Assembly: GCA_963920525.1 (NCBI GenBank)
Contig: OY986435.1
Location: 227,929,293 to 227,993,292 of the forward strand
From: Dichetophora obliterata
Taxonomy: Eukaryota; Arthropoda; Insecta; Diptera; Sciomyzidae
Reading direction: 5' to 3'
DNA: 64,000 bases
The first letter of the stretch is position 1; each line of letters opens with the position of its first letter. The notes beneath the pieces are model-generated. The model had not been told where the DNA came from, searched no databases, and saw nothing but the letters and a program-made list of their open reading frames with translations. Of this stretch, positions 10,681 to 22,600 are shown piece after piece. The position numbers and the translations under genes were made by a program.

Positions 10681-13600
10681 ATGGCAACTTTACCGCCACG
10701 CAAGAATCCAACACCAACTCGTATATCGAAGCAGCATCTAACACCGTTGCAGACACTTCTTCAAATGGGCTTCCAAAAACAGAGGGCGTAAGTAAACACC
10801 AATTTATACATTATCGATGCGGACATTTCGAAAGAATTTTTTTGTAGACTAAATGATGTGGCACATATTGATTGTTTAACACCTCCATTGTTTTTTTTTA
10901 TCTCCTAATTTTCAATATAACTTCAAGTGAAAAAGCACTGGCTTCCACGGGCAATCGTGGTGTACAAATTGCCTCTGATTGGCTGCTGGCGCACGTGAAT
11001 GATGCCACACTGGACGAGTGCACGCCGCGTGAGTATATTCTATATGCCTGTCCGACTGGACCCTTCCTGCAGCAGTTGGAGGACTTTTGGGCTAGGTCAC
11101 GTATCATGTGTGGCTGGAACGGTGCTCACAACTATGTGCCGCACATTACATTGGTTTCATTTTTTAAGGTACATATTTCAAAAATTTCAACTCAATCAGA
11201 CAGCATGAAAAAAGTTGAAAATTCAATCGTAAAATTCCATAGTAACAAATGTGACACTGAATACAGTATTTTAATATCCCTATAAATTACAATCTCATCA
11301 TGTTCACACAGAATCTTCTTATCTTGTGCATTTGTAGGCGCCCGACGAATGCTCTTTACAGCTGTCGAAAGCTCTCAAGCAAGTTGTGGACATGACGGGT
11401 GCCTTACTTGAACGTCCCATCAAGTTGGAACTGTACATGAGCCCGAATTTCATGGGTTTCTTTGTTGCCGAAGATGATGCCAACTATTTGAAACGTTTGG
11501 CACTTCAGTATGTCAAGGAAGTTTCTAACTCAAGTATGATGTTTATATTTATTGGCATTCCTTTTATAGTTACGTCTTTCTTCTCTCTGGTTATGGCAAA
11601 GGGTTTCTTATATATATTTTTTGGTCTCATCTCTTTTATTGCAAACTTTACTCTGGATATTATACTTTAACTAAAAAAACTCTGCTTAAATTGTGTTGCT
11701 GCTGCTGTTGCTGCTACTGCTACTGCTACTGATACTATTAACACAGTCATAAGCGACACTTATGAACAGCTGGATGCTATTGTGGCGTGCTTTCCTTGGT
11801 GTGGCGCTGTTTCATCTGGGAATCGCTGTATACCGCGTAGCAGCAGATGTAAGAAGTCTTATTTATTAAGTGTAGATTATTTGTTTCTTTTTTTTCTAAA
11901 GCTATGTTGCACTCAATAATGATGACATTTTTAAATCAAAAATTAATTTTGAAAACATCGTTCGAAAACAAAATGGCCAAAGTTATAAGACTACAGTCTT
12001 GTTCTACCATCGGAATTGACCAATATACTTTTGAGTGCAATTGTGCAAGACTTTGATTAGATTTCAGGCTTAGGCTTTTTGTAAATGTGAGCAATGATTT
12101 TGTATGTTATCAGATTCAAACCTTTTCTGCAATGTAGCCTTTGCCCGGAGTACAAAAAGGCTTGGGGCAAATATGAGGTAGGGATGCTCCTCTTTAGTGT
12201 AAAGCCAACTTCCCCTTTGTTGCCCACGAATTTTTTATGGCCTGGATCCCACCACAATCATATCTTATTGTTTTACACCCAGTACACTCAGTTATTCAAC
12301 CAAAAACAGTATTGATTCAAGCTCATAGGCTAATTTTTTTTTTTTTTTTAAAAAAGATCAAAGAACCAATTCATGCACCTTATTAAAACAAGGTTTGGTC
12401 TTTGACCTGAAAGGAAAGTCATTATTTGGAAGAATTGATTGGAACCATACTGGAATTATTGATTAGGCGAATCAAACGTGAAAGACAATTTTAGTTGCTT
12501 TTAACCGAAGCTAGTGTTATGCCTTAACCTCGGCAAGCATTTCCAGCCCTTAGTTGTTCCTGTCCTTTAATTCCACATTTTCCATAATTTAGCTGAAGAT
12601 TTTTAGTTTTCCATAATTCTTAAATGTATGAAAGAACAAAGAACGTGAAAAGAACCATGCCCGAGCCCGGATTCGAACCAGGGGCATTTGGGTAGATAGT
12701 CTAGCACACTCTCCACTAGACTACAAAGGCCGACCAGTGAATGGGGCCTTCAATGCTGCTTGACTGTCCACAAGTATAAAGAATATATAGATATCTGCCT
12801 CCATACATTTATTACACAGAGAGCCATGTTTAAACCAAGCCAGAAGGCTGTAGGTTCCCTATCACGCATAAGATTCTTGCATAATAGTAGAGCTGGGCCG
12901 TAATCGATTACTTCGTACTTGATTACAGCTAAACTACTAAAAATAATTATTACAATTACTGTCATCATAATCGAAATATTTTTTATTACAATTACAGTAA
13001 CCGTTAATAAAAAAATTACAATTACAATTGCTATAGTCGTAATCAAAAAATTTTTTATTACGATTACAGTAATCTTTATCAATAAAAAATTACAATTACA
13101 ATTACTGTAGTCGTAATCAATTTTTTTTATTACGATTACAGAAATTGTTACGATTACGAAATTACGATTGTTGTTATTGAATCGGTCATTTAAAAAAGCT
13201 CTTAAGTCATACAATTAGAGTTTTTCAGGAATCAATAAATACTGTTTCATGCACGACCGAGTTTTAAACGACTTGTTTATGCTTAATTTAGTATTTGAGT
13301 TGTAAAAAATTTAAATATAGAATAACCTTCTCAGTTCATTAATAATAATAATGAAAAAAACCTGAAAAACTGTGCTTGACTTATTTTGTTTTAGCAAGAA
13401 ATAGGATTAGTGGTATATAATTTAACCAAAACAATCGTAGTAATCATATTTTGTATTGCTTATTATTGAAGATTACACTTAAAATTAACTTATTAACATT
13501 TCACATGAATTAATATGTCATGTTTTAATATCTCTTGGAATATTTCTTATCAGTTTTCAGTTCTTTAAATTTAAATGTTAAACTAGATTTCGAAAATAAA

Positions 13601-16600
13601 TTAAAATATTCTTCTGGGACGTAGATACGATCATGTTTTCAAACTATTTTCGTATGACTCCAGAATCGCGCTCATTTTACGTTTTTTCACAGTGGCATGC
13701 TCGCACTTTAACAACGATTCCATGCAGGAACCACTTAAGTAAGTCACGTGACTTATGTTTAAGTTTACGAGGTATTGCTTAAAGAGGAGGGAATACACAG
13801 AGTTGTGAGTATTTTACCCAGATTATGGGTCTACCTTTAAGGAAGCCTTTGCAACAAAAAAACTATGTGCGAAAAAAAAATTACTAATGCTGTTTTTGAA
13901 ATGACCGATTCAATTGTAAACGTAGAAAAGTTAGGCCTAAAACTAGATATTTTAGCATTCGTTGAAGTTAAATTGGCTTGAATTATCATATAATGGTTTC
14001 TTTTTTGCCTAAACCGAGTTTAAACATCCAATTTTGGTGAGTTAAGCTCTGTCTAATTTGACTAGACTTTAAACTCGTACTGAAAAACTGGCCCTAAAAG
14101 CTGTTTTACGTGTGGTAATTCATCATAACCCAAAAAATCTATAAAATGTAAGAATAGTCATCAACATTTTCAATTCAAATTTTTGTTATGACCTCAAAGA
14201 TGACTTATGACATCTCAGACTTACAGAAAACGATTGGTTTCGATGAATTTGTAGAAAATCTTGCATCTCTGAAAGCAAGAAAGAAGAAATTTTAAACACC
14301 TTATTTTGTGGCACCACGAAATAGACCCCAATTAAAAAAAGTCCCAAAAAAATTAAGTAAACCCCAAAAAAGTTCATAACTCCCCATTTTTGGGGGTATT
14401 TCATAAATTTTGGGAAATATTTAATTTTTTAGTTTGGGTTTTATTTCATTATGAAATAAGACCCAATGAAATAAGCCCCAATGAAATAAGCCCAAATGAA
14501 ATTTTAGTTGGGTTTTATTTGATTTTTTTCTTGGGCTTTATTTCATTCGCTTTGGGGGTTATTTAATTTCTTAAATTTTGGGGTTTTTTCATTTTTCATT
14601 TTGCTTAATTGAGGTTATCGAAGAGTTGCTTACAATAAAATTCATTTTAATTTTTGCAGTATTTTTTCCGTGTAGTTGCGCCTTTTACAAATTATTCCTT
14701 CTGTAAAATTCGCATATAAAACCAACTATACGGTCGAAGTGGATAAATTAGATTTACTTTAAAACTTTAACAAAAGCTTTTTCGCATTTTGTATATTTGA
14801 TCATCGTATCAAAGAAAATAACTGAATTGTACTTAAACCATTAACAAAACCAAAAGTAGTTGTAATTAATTGTGTTTTGTAGGTTCCCTCTCCGAAAAAG
14901 GAATTAATTATTAATTCTGGAACGGCATGAAAATTAATTATATCCTTCGTATTAAGTAGTCGCCTTCGGGCTTCTAAAAGATTCTTTTTCATGCGTTGAT
15001 TTATTTCCTGTTGATTCATAACTGTTTTATTATTTGTACTAGTCAAACTTTTCACAAAATCATTCAGTTTATAACTGGAGTACAGTAGTGCCTATTCATT
15101 GGGGTTACTTCATTCATTTTGGGGATAATTTCTTTTTAAGTTTAAAAATCATTTACATAGGGCTTATTTCATTTATTTGCGGGGATATTTCATTGGAGCT
15201 TATTTAATTTTCTTCTTTGGGTGTTATTTCATAATGAAATAAACCCTAAATGTTATGACTTATTTCATTTTCAATTTGGGAATTATTTCATTGCGTTTGG
15301 GAATTCAATATTTTTTTTTCGTTTGGGGTTTATTTCATTTACGTTGGGACTTATTTCATTGGGTGTTATTGCAATGGGGCTTATTTCAATTGGGGTTTAT
15401 TTCGTGGTGCCTCATTTTGTATCAAGACAATGCAAACCTTGTCGTTGTCACGGAGGACTCGAGAAAATATAAAATTTTTTATAGAAAAAAATCTTGCTGC
15501 TCGTGTCTTGCTTATCGTTGGCGTGTGCGGTAAACAAAATAAAGCGGTAAACCTTGGTGGTACCTTAAAGTTTGATTTTATGAATGAATCACTAAATAAT
15601 TTTTTTATATTTTTTCAGACACCGAATCAATGTTTTTTCAAGTGCAAAAGTTAAATATATTTTATTAGTTAAATATATTATAACAATAACCTTTTAACAA
15701 AAACGTTACATTTACAAATTTATATATTTTGCATAGAGATTTTAGACATGGATAACCTTCCTTTGTGGTTGCAAAATCTATTTTCCGCCCCGGGTGCCAA
15801 CAACCCTAGCTACGCCACTGCATCTACAGAATAGTTTTTCTTAAATATAAGCGGAATTTTAATAAAATATGCTTTTCTCGACTGATAGTTTTTGTCATGT
15901 TCTGTTTGGTTTGACAAAGCGTTAATACGTAATTAGTTAGATATCATTCCGAATGCTCAAAGGAGTGAACCAAAAAGGAGGCCACGTTATTAAAAAGTGT
16001 TAATAATAGACCTTTTAATTTTTTATTAAATGGTAAAACTCCCAAGGCATGCTGTTTTTTTAATCTTATCAGCTAATTAACCTTATTGTTTTTACATAAA
16101 ATTTATGGAACTTAAATAAAATCGAGGAACTAAAATTTTTTCTAACGCAAGACTTTTCAACTAAAAGTACGAAACAAAACTATTTTAAGATACTAAAAAT
16201 TTAATGCATGCACGAAAGAGCACTTCTTCACTTATTTCAGTTTTACGTTACAAAAATATTTAATACAAACATTTTATATTTATTTCTTTTTATTCTATAT
16301 TTTTAGCAATTTCATTGGAACCGCACGTAAAATCACTTCATCTGACTTTAGCATATCAGTTTCCGCAGAGCCAATTTAATGCATTAAAAACATTAGTGGA
16401 ATCATTAGATCCTTCATGTGCATCCAGTTGGGAACTGCGTTTGTATTCACGTGATCCTAGACTAGCTACTAAACAAGTATTTGTTTTGTTTTGTTTTGTT
16501 TTGTTTTTCATTTAAAGTTCTCTACTCATACGATAATATGGTAACTTTCGCTTACTCCATCTATTTAGGTGCACAAAGTTGTCTATCCACACAGTCCACA

Positions 16601-19600
16601 TGAAATGGATGAGCTGGAGCTACGTATTGGTGACTTTATCTATTTGAATAGTGATGCTGTGGATAATTCGTGTGACGGCTGGTCGGAAGGTATATCTTGG
16701 CTAACGGGCAGTGCTGGTCATTTGCCAGTTAACTACACAGAACGCACTGCCGAGTCGGATGCATGGACTATGCATAGAGTTGTGCAGCTATCAAAATCTG
16801 TAACACCCTCGTTGACATCAGCTGAAGAGATTGATATGGTTGATGGTCGCAGCATTTCAATGGAACACGAAGATCGTCACAAGGACTTGCATCACAGTGA
16901 GTGCTTAAACGAATCACAGGCGCATGCTTTTGTTTTTAATTATCATATTATGTTCGAACATATGTAGTTACTTTAATAAAATAGAGGCCCCTTTGTAGCA
17001 CTCGTGACCGAAACAGCTTTCGTATCAAAACGATTTAGTGATTAAGTTTGTTTGAGATATTAAATGCGCTGATTCAAACATCAATAATTATAAGCGATTG
17101 TTTCGATTCGGTCTCAGTTAAAATTTAAGCGACAGTGGGCAATATCTTTTTACTGTTTTATCGGTTTTATAACAGAGAATACTCCGATATATATTTATTT
17201 ATTATTTTTACAGAGACACCATCTCTTATAGATTACTTACGTCTATCTTAAAACTACGTACAAATAACAAAAATTAAAAAAGAATATATGCATTATACAA
17301 ACAAAATTAATAAAGTGTAGATTGTGCAAATTACAAACACATTGTATTACAGATTATAAATGATTAAAGAGTATCAGGTAATATTATTTTAAAAAATGTG
17401 ACATAAAATGAATCTTCGAGACCGATAAAAACTAAAAGTACTGGACTAATACCATAACTAAAACGACCAACAATTAGTAGCACTAAGTAATTCGGAGACT
17501 GAAATTAACTTTGAAGAGATATCTTGCAATAGAGTCAAATATATCGGTCATTGGCAAAACCCTATTAGCTTCAATGATGCAACTAGGCTTGCCACTTTTG
17601 AGGAAGCACAAACCCGGAGATTACAAAACAAACGATAAATAACAAGCATAAAAGAGTGCGCAAAGTGAACTACTCAACTAAGATTCGGTCGCTACAAAAA
17701 TAACACAGGGTGACCCGTATGAGAATGTGTGGTTTTTTGAAAAATTTTATCAAATAAAAATAACGACTACTTTAGATTGTTTTTTTTCTTAACCAAAAAA
17801 AAAAAAAACCCGGAACCCGGAGAAATGATCAGATAACGGGAGTCTTCGGGTGAAAACCCTGTAAGTTGTAAGCCTAGATGCAACGCGTAATTGGCTCATT
17901 GCGAGCATATTCAGTTCTGTGGAAAGGAACACGGACGACAAATTGGCTACGAAGATTGCGAGGTGGGGTAAAATATAACATCACTAGTAGAGAAGGACAC
18001 TGGATGTGGTGATGGGCCATGTCACGAATAAAAATGACGGACTGCATCTTACGTCTAGACTCAAGAGAAAATATATCAATTAAGGCACATCTAGTGGTGT
18101 AGGGTAATGGCTGATGGAGGTTCCAGTTAAGTTTGGAAACAGAGACTATATCTTACAGAGGTCCCAGTTCGACTTCGAATGATCTTCGAACTCAAGTTTC
18201 GTTGTACAAGCGTCCGGAGAATAGAAGAAAAATACAAAAATAATTATGCTTTACCTCAAATTCGTTTTGACCCTGCCTATACTTTTCTATAGGTGCGCAT
18301 GAAACAACTGGTGTGACAAAAGCATTATTATTTTGGTTTAGTTCTTCTAACCTTCTGACGCTTGTACAACGTAAATTGAGTGAACTTTGAACTGACACTT
18401 CTATATAATATAGCCTCTGTGGTTTGGATATCATGTATCTTGTAACATTTTTCTGTACTCTTTCGATTCTTAAGGCTTGATTACCCAAGCGTAACGTGTG
18501 GTGGCGCAGCGAGACGTAGTGTAGTGCGACGTTGTCTCGAGGATAAACGATTACCAAAATCGTAGTGCAACGTTGTGCAGGCACCGATTTGTAGCCCGCA
18601 GAAAATTTGTTATAACGGCACTCGTTTTTTTTCTAGTAGGCTTATTAACTTTTTTTCAATAAAATACTGTATCCTTTCTTATCTATAGTTATAAAACTCA
18701 TTTTCTGTTCGCTTGTCGGTTTGTTTGGCCTTTATACAAATCTAAGCTGCTCAACGGATTTCGCTCAAACTAGGTATACATATTAAGTGCAAGCTACATT
18801 AAATTGTTACATACTAAGTTTTTGCCATGCCCCCTCCGAAACTTTTCAACTTACGATAATTTTGTTATTATAATACTTTTTACATCAAAAACACTCACAT
18901 ATCTTAATAATTATAGAAATGTTTAGTACAACGACTTTTTCATAAAACATCGATACCTAAGAATGAGAAAAAAATTATATGAAAATCAAAGTTTTGACTT
19001 TCGATGCAAATATCTCAGCTATTTTAAAATATATTTAATTAACATTTTTTTGGTTAAAAATTTAAATATATTTTTAATATAAATTTTTGTTTAGATGTTA
19101 AAATGTCCCTATCTCAAGAACCCATTGAGTGCCACCATAATTTTTATATTGTTCAAAATGTAATTTTGCTAGATTTAAGATTAAATAAATATTTAAATTA
19201 TTTTGAATTTTTAAAATGTGTTTTTCGTACCCCTTCTTCAAATTCGATTAGCAAGGGATGGAGCCCCCAAACACGAAAATTTCCCAAAACTATTTTTGGA
19301 TTAAAGTCCGTTGAATTACCTTTCTAACGGTAACTCAAACTTAAAATTCAACACGTTTTTCATTATTCCAGAAAAAACATTTAATCGAGAAGTGTATATT
19401 AAAATGTTTACATAAATTACTCTCGAGTAACACCGGGTACGAGGGAGCATTCTTAAGATCGTGGAATGAGAGGGTTGCAGAGGAGTGATTAGGCTCATTA
19501 GGATCGTAACGTGTTCAGTGACTCATAACTAGTATAAATACGAGGTTTCATTGTTATTAGACAATTAGACTTTGAGCTATCGTCAACCAAGCAACATAAT

Positions 19601-22600
19601 CGGGAGTGAAAAGTGAAATATGGAAAAAAATCGAATATCGTGGCGTTATGAAGTTCCTTACCAAGCAAGGAAAATCCGTTGAGACCATAATTAATGAGAT
19701 GTCATTGGTTTACGGCGACTCTTGTCCAGGAAAAACCATGGTGTACAAGTGGCACAGTTCATTTAAACAAGGAAGGGAATCCATTAAAGACGACCCGAGG
19801 CAGGTCAGGAGTATCGAGGTGACCACGCCAGAACTTATTGAAAAAGTCGAAAAAATCGTACTCGACGATGCTTGACTAAACAACTCGCAGAAATGGTTGG
19901 AGTATCCGATACAACCATTTTTAAAATCCTGCACGATCATCTTGGCATGACTAAGGTCAGCGCAAGATGGGTGCCGAGAATGCTCACGCCGCCGCAAAAA
20001 CAACAGCGCAAAGAGTGTTCACGTGCATTTTTGGACCTCTGTAATGAAGGCAAGGAAGATGTATTGAGTCGAATTGTCGAGTCGAAATTACTGGAGGCGA
20101 AACATCATTGTGAACCTGAGTCGAAACAAGACTCCATGCAGTGGCATAAAAAGGGCACAGTACCTTTCAAGAAGTTTAAGGTGTCACAGTCAGCTGGGAA
20201 ACTCATGGAAACGGTATTTTGGAACTCTGAAGGAATATTATTGATCGATTATTAAGGTAAAGGTGTTTCTATAACGGGAGAATACTACGCTTCAATATTA
20301 GACCGACTAAAAGAAGCCATTAAAGAGAAAAGACTGCGGAAATTGACGATAAGGTGGAATTGCCCTGCATAAGGTGGGCTTCGATATTTTGAATCACCCA
20401 AAAAATTTACCACCGATGATGAAGTCAAGGAGGCAGTTTCGGCGTATTTCGAAGATAAAGAGAAAACATTTTTTGATGAGGGTATAAATAAATTAATTGA
20501 AAGATCTGAAGAATGCATCCGTCTTGCAGGTGAATGTATTGAAAAGGAAAAATAATTTGGTTTTTTATTTTCCTCTTATCCTCCATTCCGCGAACATAAA
20601 AACGCTCCCTCGTATACCAGCTAGTATAGTATTTAAATTTACAGTTTTGGGAAGTTAGACAAAATTTTTCGCTTGTCCCGCAAAGTCGAACTGTCAAAAA
20701 TCATAACGTCGCGCTACGTTACCTTACGCTTGGGTAATCAAGCCTTAAGAGCTGGGGTAGGCGAAGATGGGTTCCATAAAAGAGCAGCATTCTAAATGAG
20801 GTCGAACTAATGAAGAATACAGGCATTTGATGTTGTACGGATCATTAAAACCTACCGAGTTTCTTATTAAGAAACCAAGTATCGAGTTTGACTTCTTGAT
20901 GATGAGAATAGAGGAACTTCGGGCATTGTGGTATAGATATTTGTATTCTGCGATTTGTGAAAAAACTATAAGTGTGTTCTTTGTCAAATGTTATTTGTTT
21001 GGTTGCTTGAAGCATTGGTAACAAAATAGCATAGAATAAGAATCTTATAATAACCCATTAAAAAGTTATTAGGAAAAGTTTGAGAAAACCCAAAAACCTC
21101 CTTCCCAAAAATTTGGAGAGTATTGTGGTACACAACATAGGTGTAATGTGGTATACTGTTTTTGAGTGAATTGGTTTTGAAAAATCTTTGGACTTTGGAA
21201 TATATGGACTGTTTTGAGGGGTTTTTAATTTATAAATTTATTAGAATTAAATATTTAAAATTTAACTCAAGAAAACGTTTATAATTCAATAAATAAGAAA
21301 AAGTAATGAAAAAAGAATGACCACAGGGTTGCTTAATAAACTCATTACATTAGGTATCGTTGAAACTTAAAATAAAGAGTATTGCTCATGCGCAAGTTAA
21401 GAACTATTAAAAAACATTTTTAATTATGCTTTCCAAGATGTATACCACGGATAGCTGCCAAGATGTATACCACAAAAGCCGATTTAATACGATCAGGTAT
21501 AAAAAATTTCAAATTGAATAGTGTTGATAACTAACGAAATGTATCGCAAATTAATCAGAGCCTAACACTTACCTTAAATGCAGAAATTACACAATAATAA
21601 ATAACTCGTTGTTTTCCTTAAAAAAATTCACTGACTTTGGAACAAAAAAAAAGTCGATAAAACGCCTTCATATGTTTTTTTTTTAACTGATCGAAAACGT
21701 GTTGGGTTTCGTTGATTTTCTTGAACTCTATTCTTTTTTTATTAGTTAACACAAATTTAAGCAAGATTGCGGAAAAATAAGTTTAGCGGAATCGGAGATA
21801 TTAGCCTATACCACATTATCCTCCTATACCATAATACCCGAAGTTCCTCTAATATGATCTTTAAAATTAACAAAAGGATCTAATAGAACACCAAGGTCTT
21901 TTTTTGAGGCAACGCTTTCATGTGAGACAAGAATTAATAAAGTACGGACTTAATAACGGAGATGATGATCTAGAGAAAGCGATACATTGACATTTTGAAA
22001 TGTTAAGTGATAGTTTATTCAATTCACACCAGGTAAAAATTGAATCGATGTCGGTTTGAAGAATTAAGTCAGTATTCGATTTAATAGACCCTAATAGTTT
22101 AAGGTCATCCGCGAAAAGAAGGCATTGAGAATGTTGTATAACCATGAAAAGATCGTTTATAAAAATTAGAAAAAGAAGAGGCCCCAAATGGCTCCCCTGA
22201 GGGACACCAGAAGTAACTTCAAAAGAGTTAGATAAGCTGCTGTCTATTTTTACAGATTGAAAGCGATTTGATAGGCTAGGTTAGAAATTAAAGGCTTCAG
22301 CTGCGTTTGGAAAAAAAATTGATAGCGGTGTCTCAATCGCGACAAAAACGCGTAATATGAACACGGCCTTATAAGTTACGATACCATTTCATTTATCCTT
22401 GTTGCACAAACACTTTTCAATACGTATTCCTAAATTAAAAATGTTTTTAAATTTTATTCGTAATTTTAAGCCACGAATAGAATTCGTAGAATGGACGTAG
22501 TTTGTTACACATTTCGAATATTTTATTCGCATTCGCACAAAAACAAATGTATATTGTACGAATACATTTACGAATGATCCTAATACCTAGTTACGAAAAA

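Larger units (their letters stand above)
18192..22290 (-). mobile_element. Jockey/CR1-like LINE, reverse-transcriptase part, split by nested insertions
   Basis: Degraded LINE on the minus strand. Pieces in order: about 22,290-21,850 has [20 protein letters not shown], the FADD polymerase box and [16 protein letters not shown]; 20,908-20,749 has [12 protein letters not shown] and [14 protein letters not shown]; 18,469-18,192 has RIERVQKN...TRY and the end of the frame. The two breaks are the elements at 20,911-21,849 and 18,474-20,744. Removing the first, with its TA target, joins the reading frame directly. Frameshifts show the copy is dead. The fingers and endonuclease are missing upstream of about 22,290. 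Confidence 0.8.

Noticed and set aside
12898..13170. CRISPR-like array
   Set aside because: Units are degenerate, spacers are not unique, and the genome is animal.
12750..13214. 154-codon frame on the minus strand and its partner on the plus strand
   Set aside because: Its Ile/Val/Asn repeats come from the GTAATC array.
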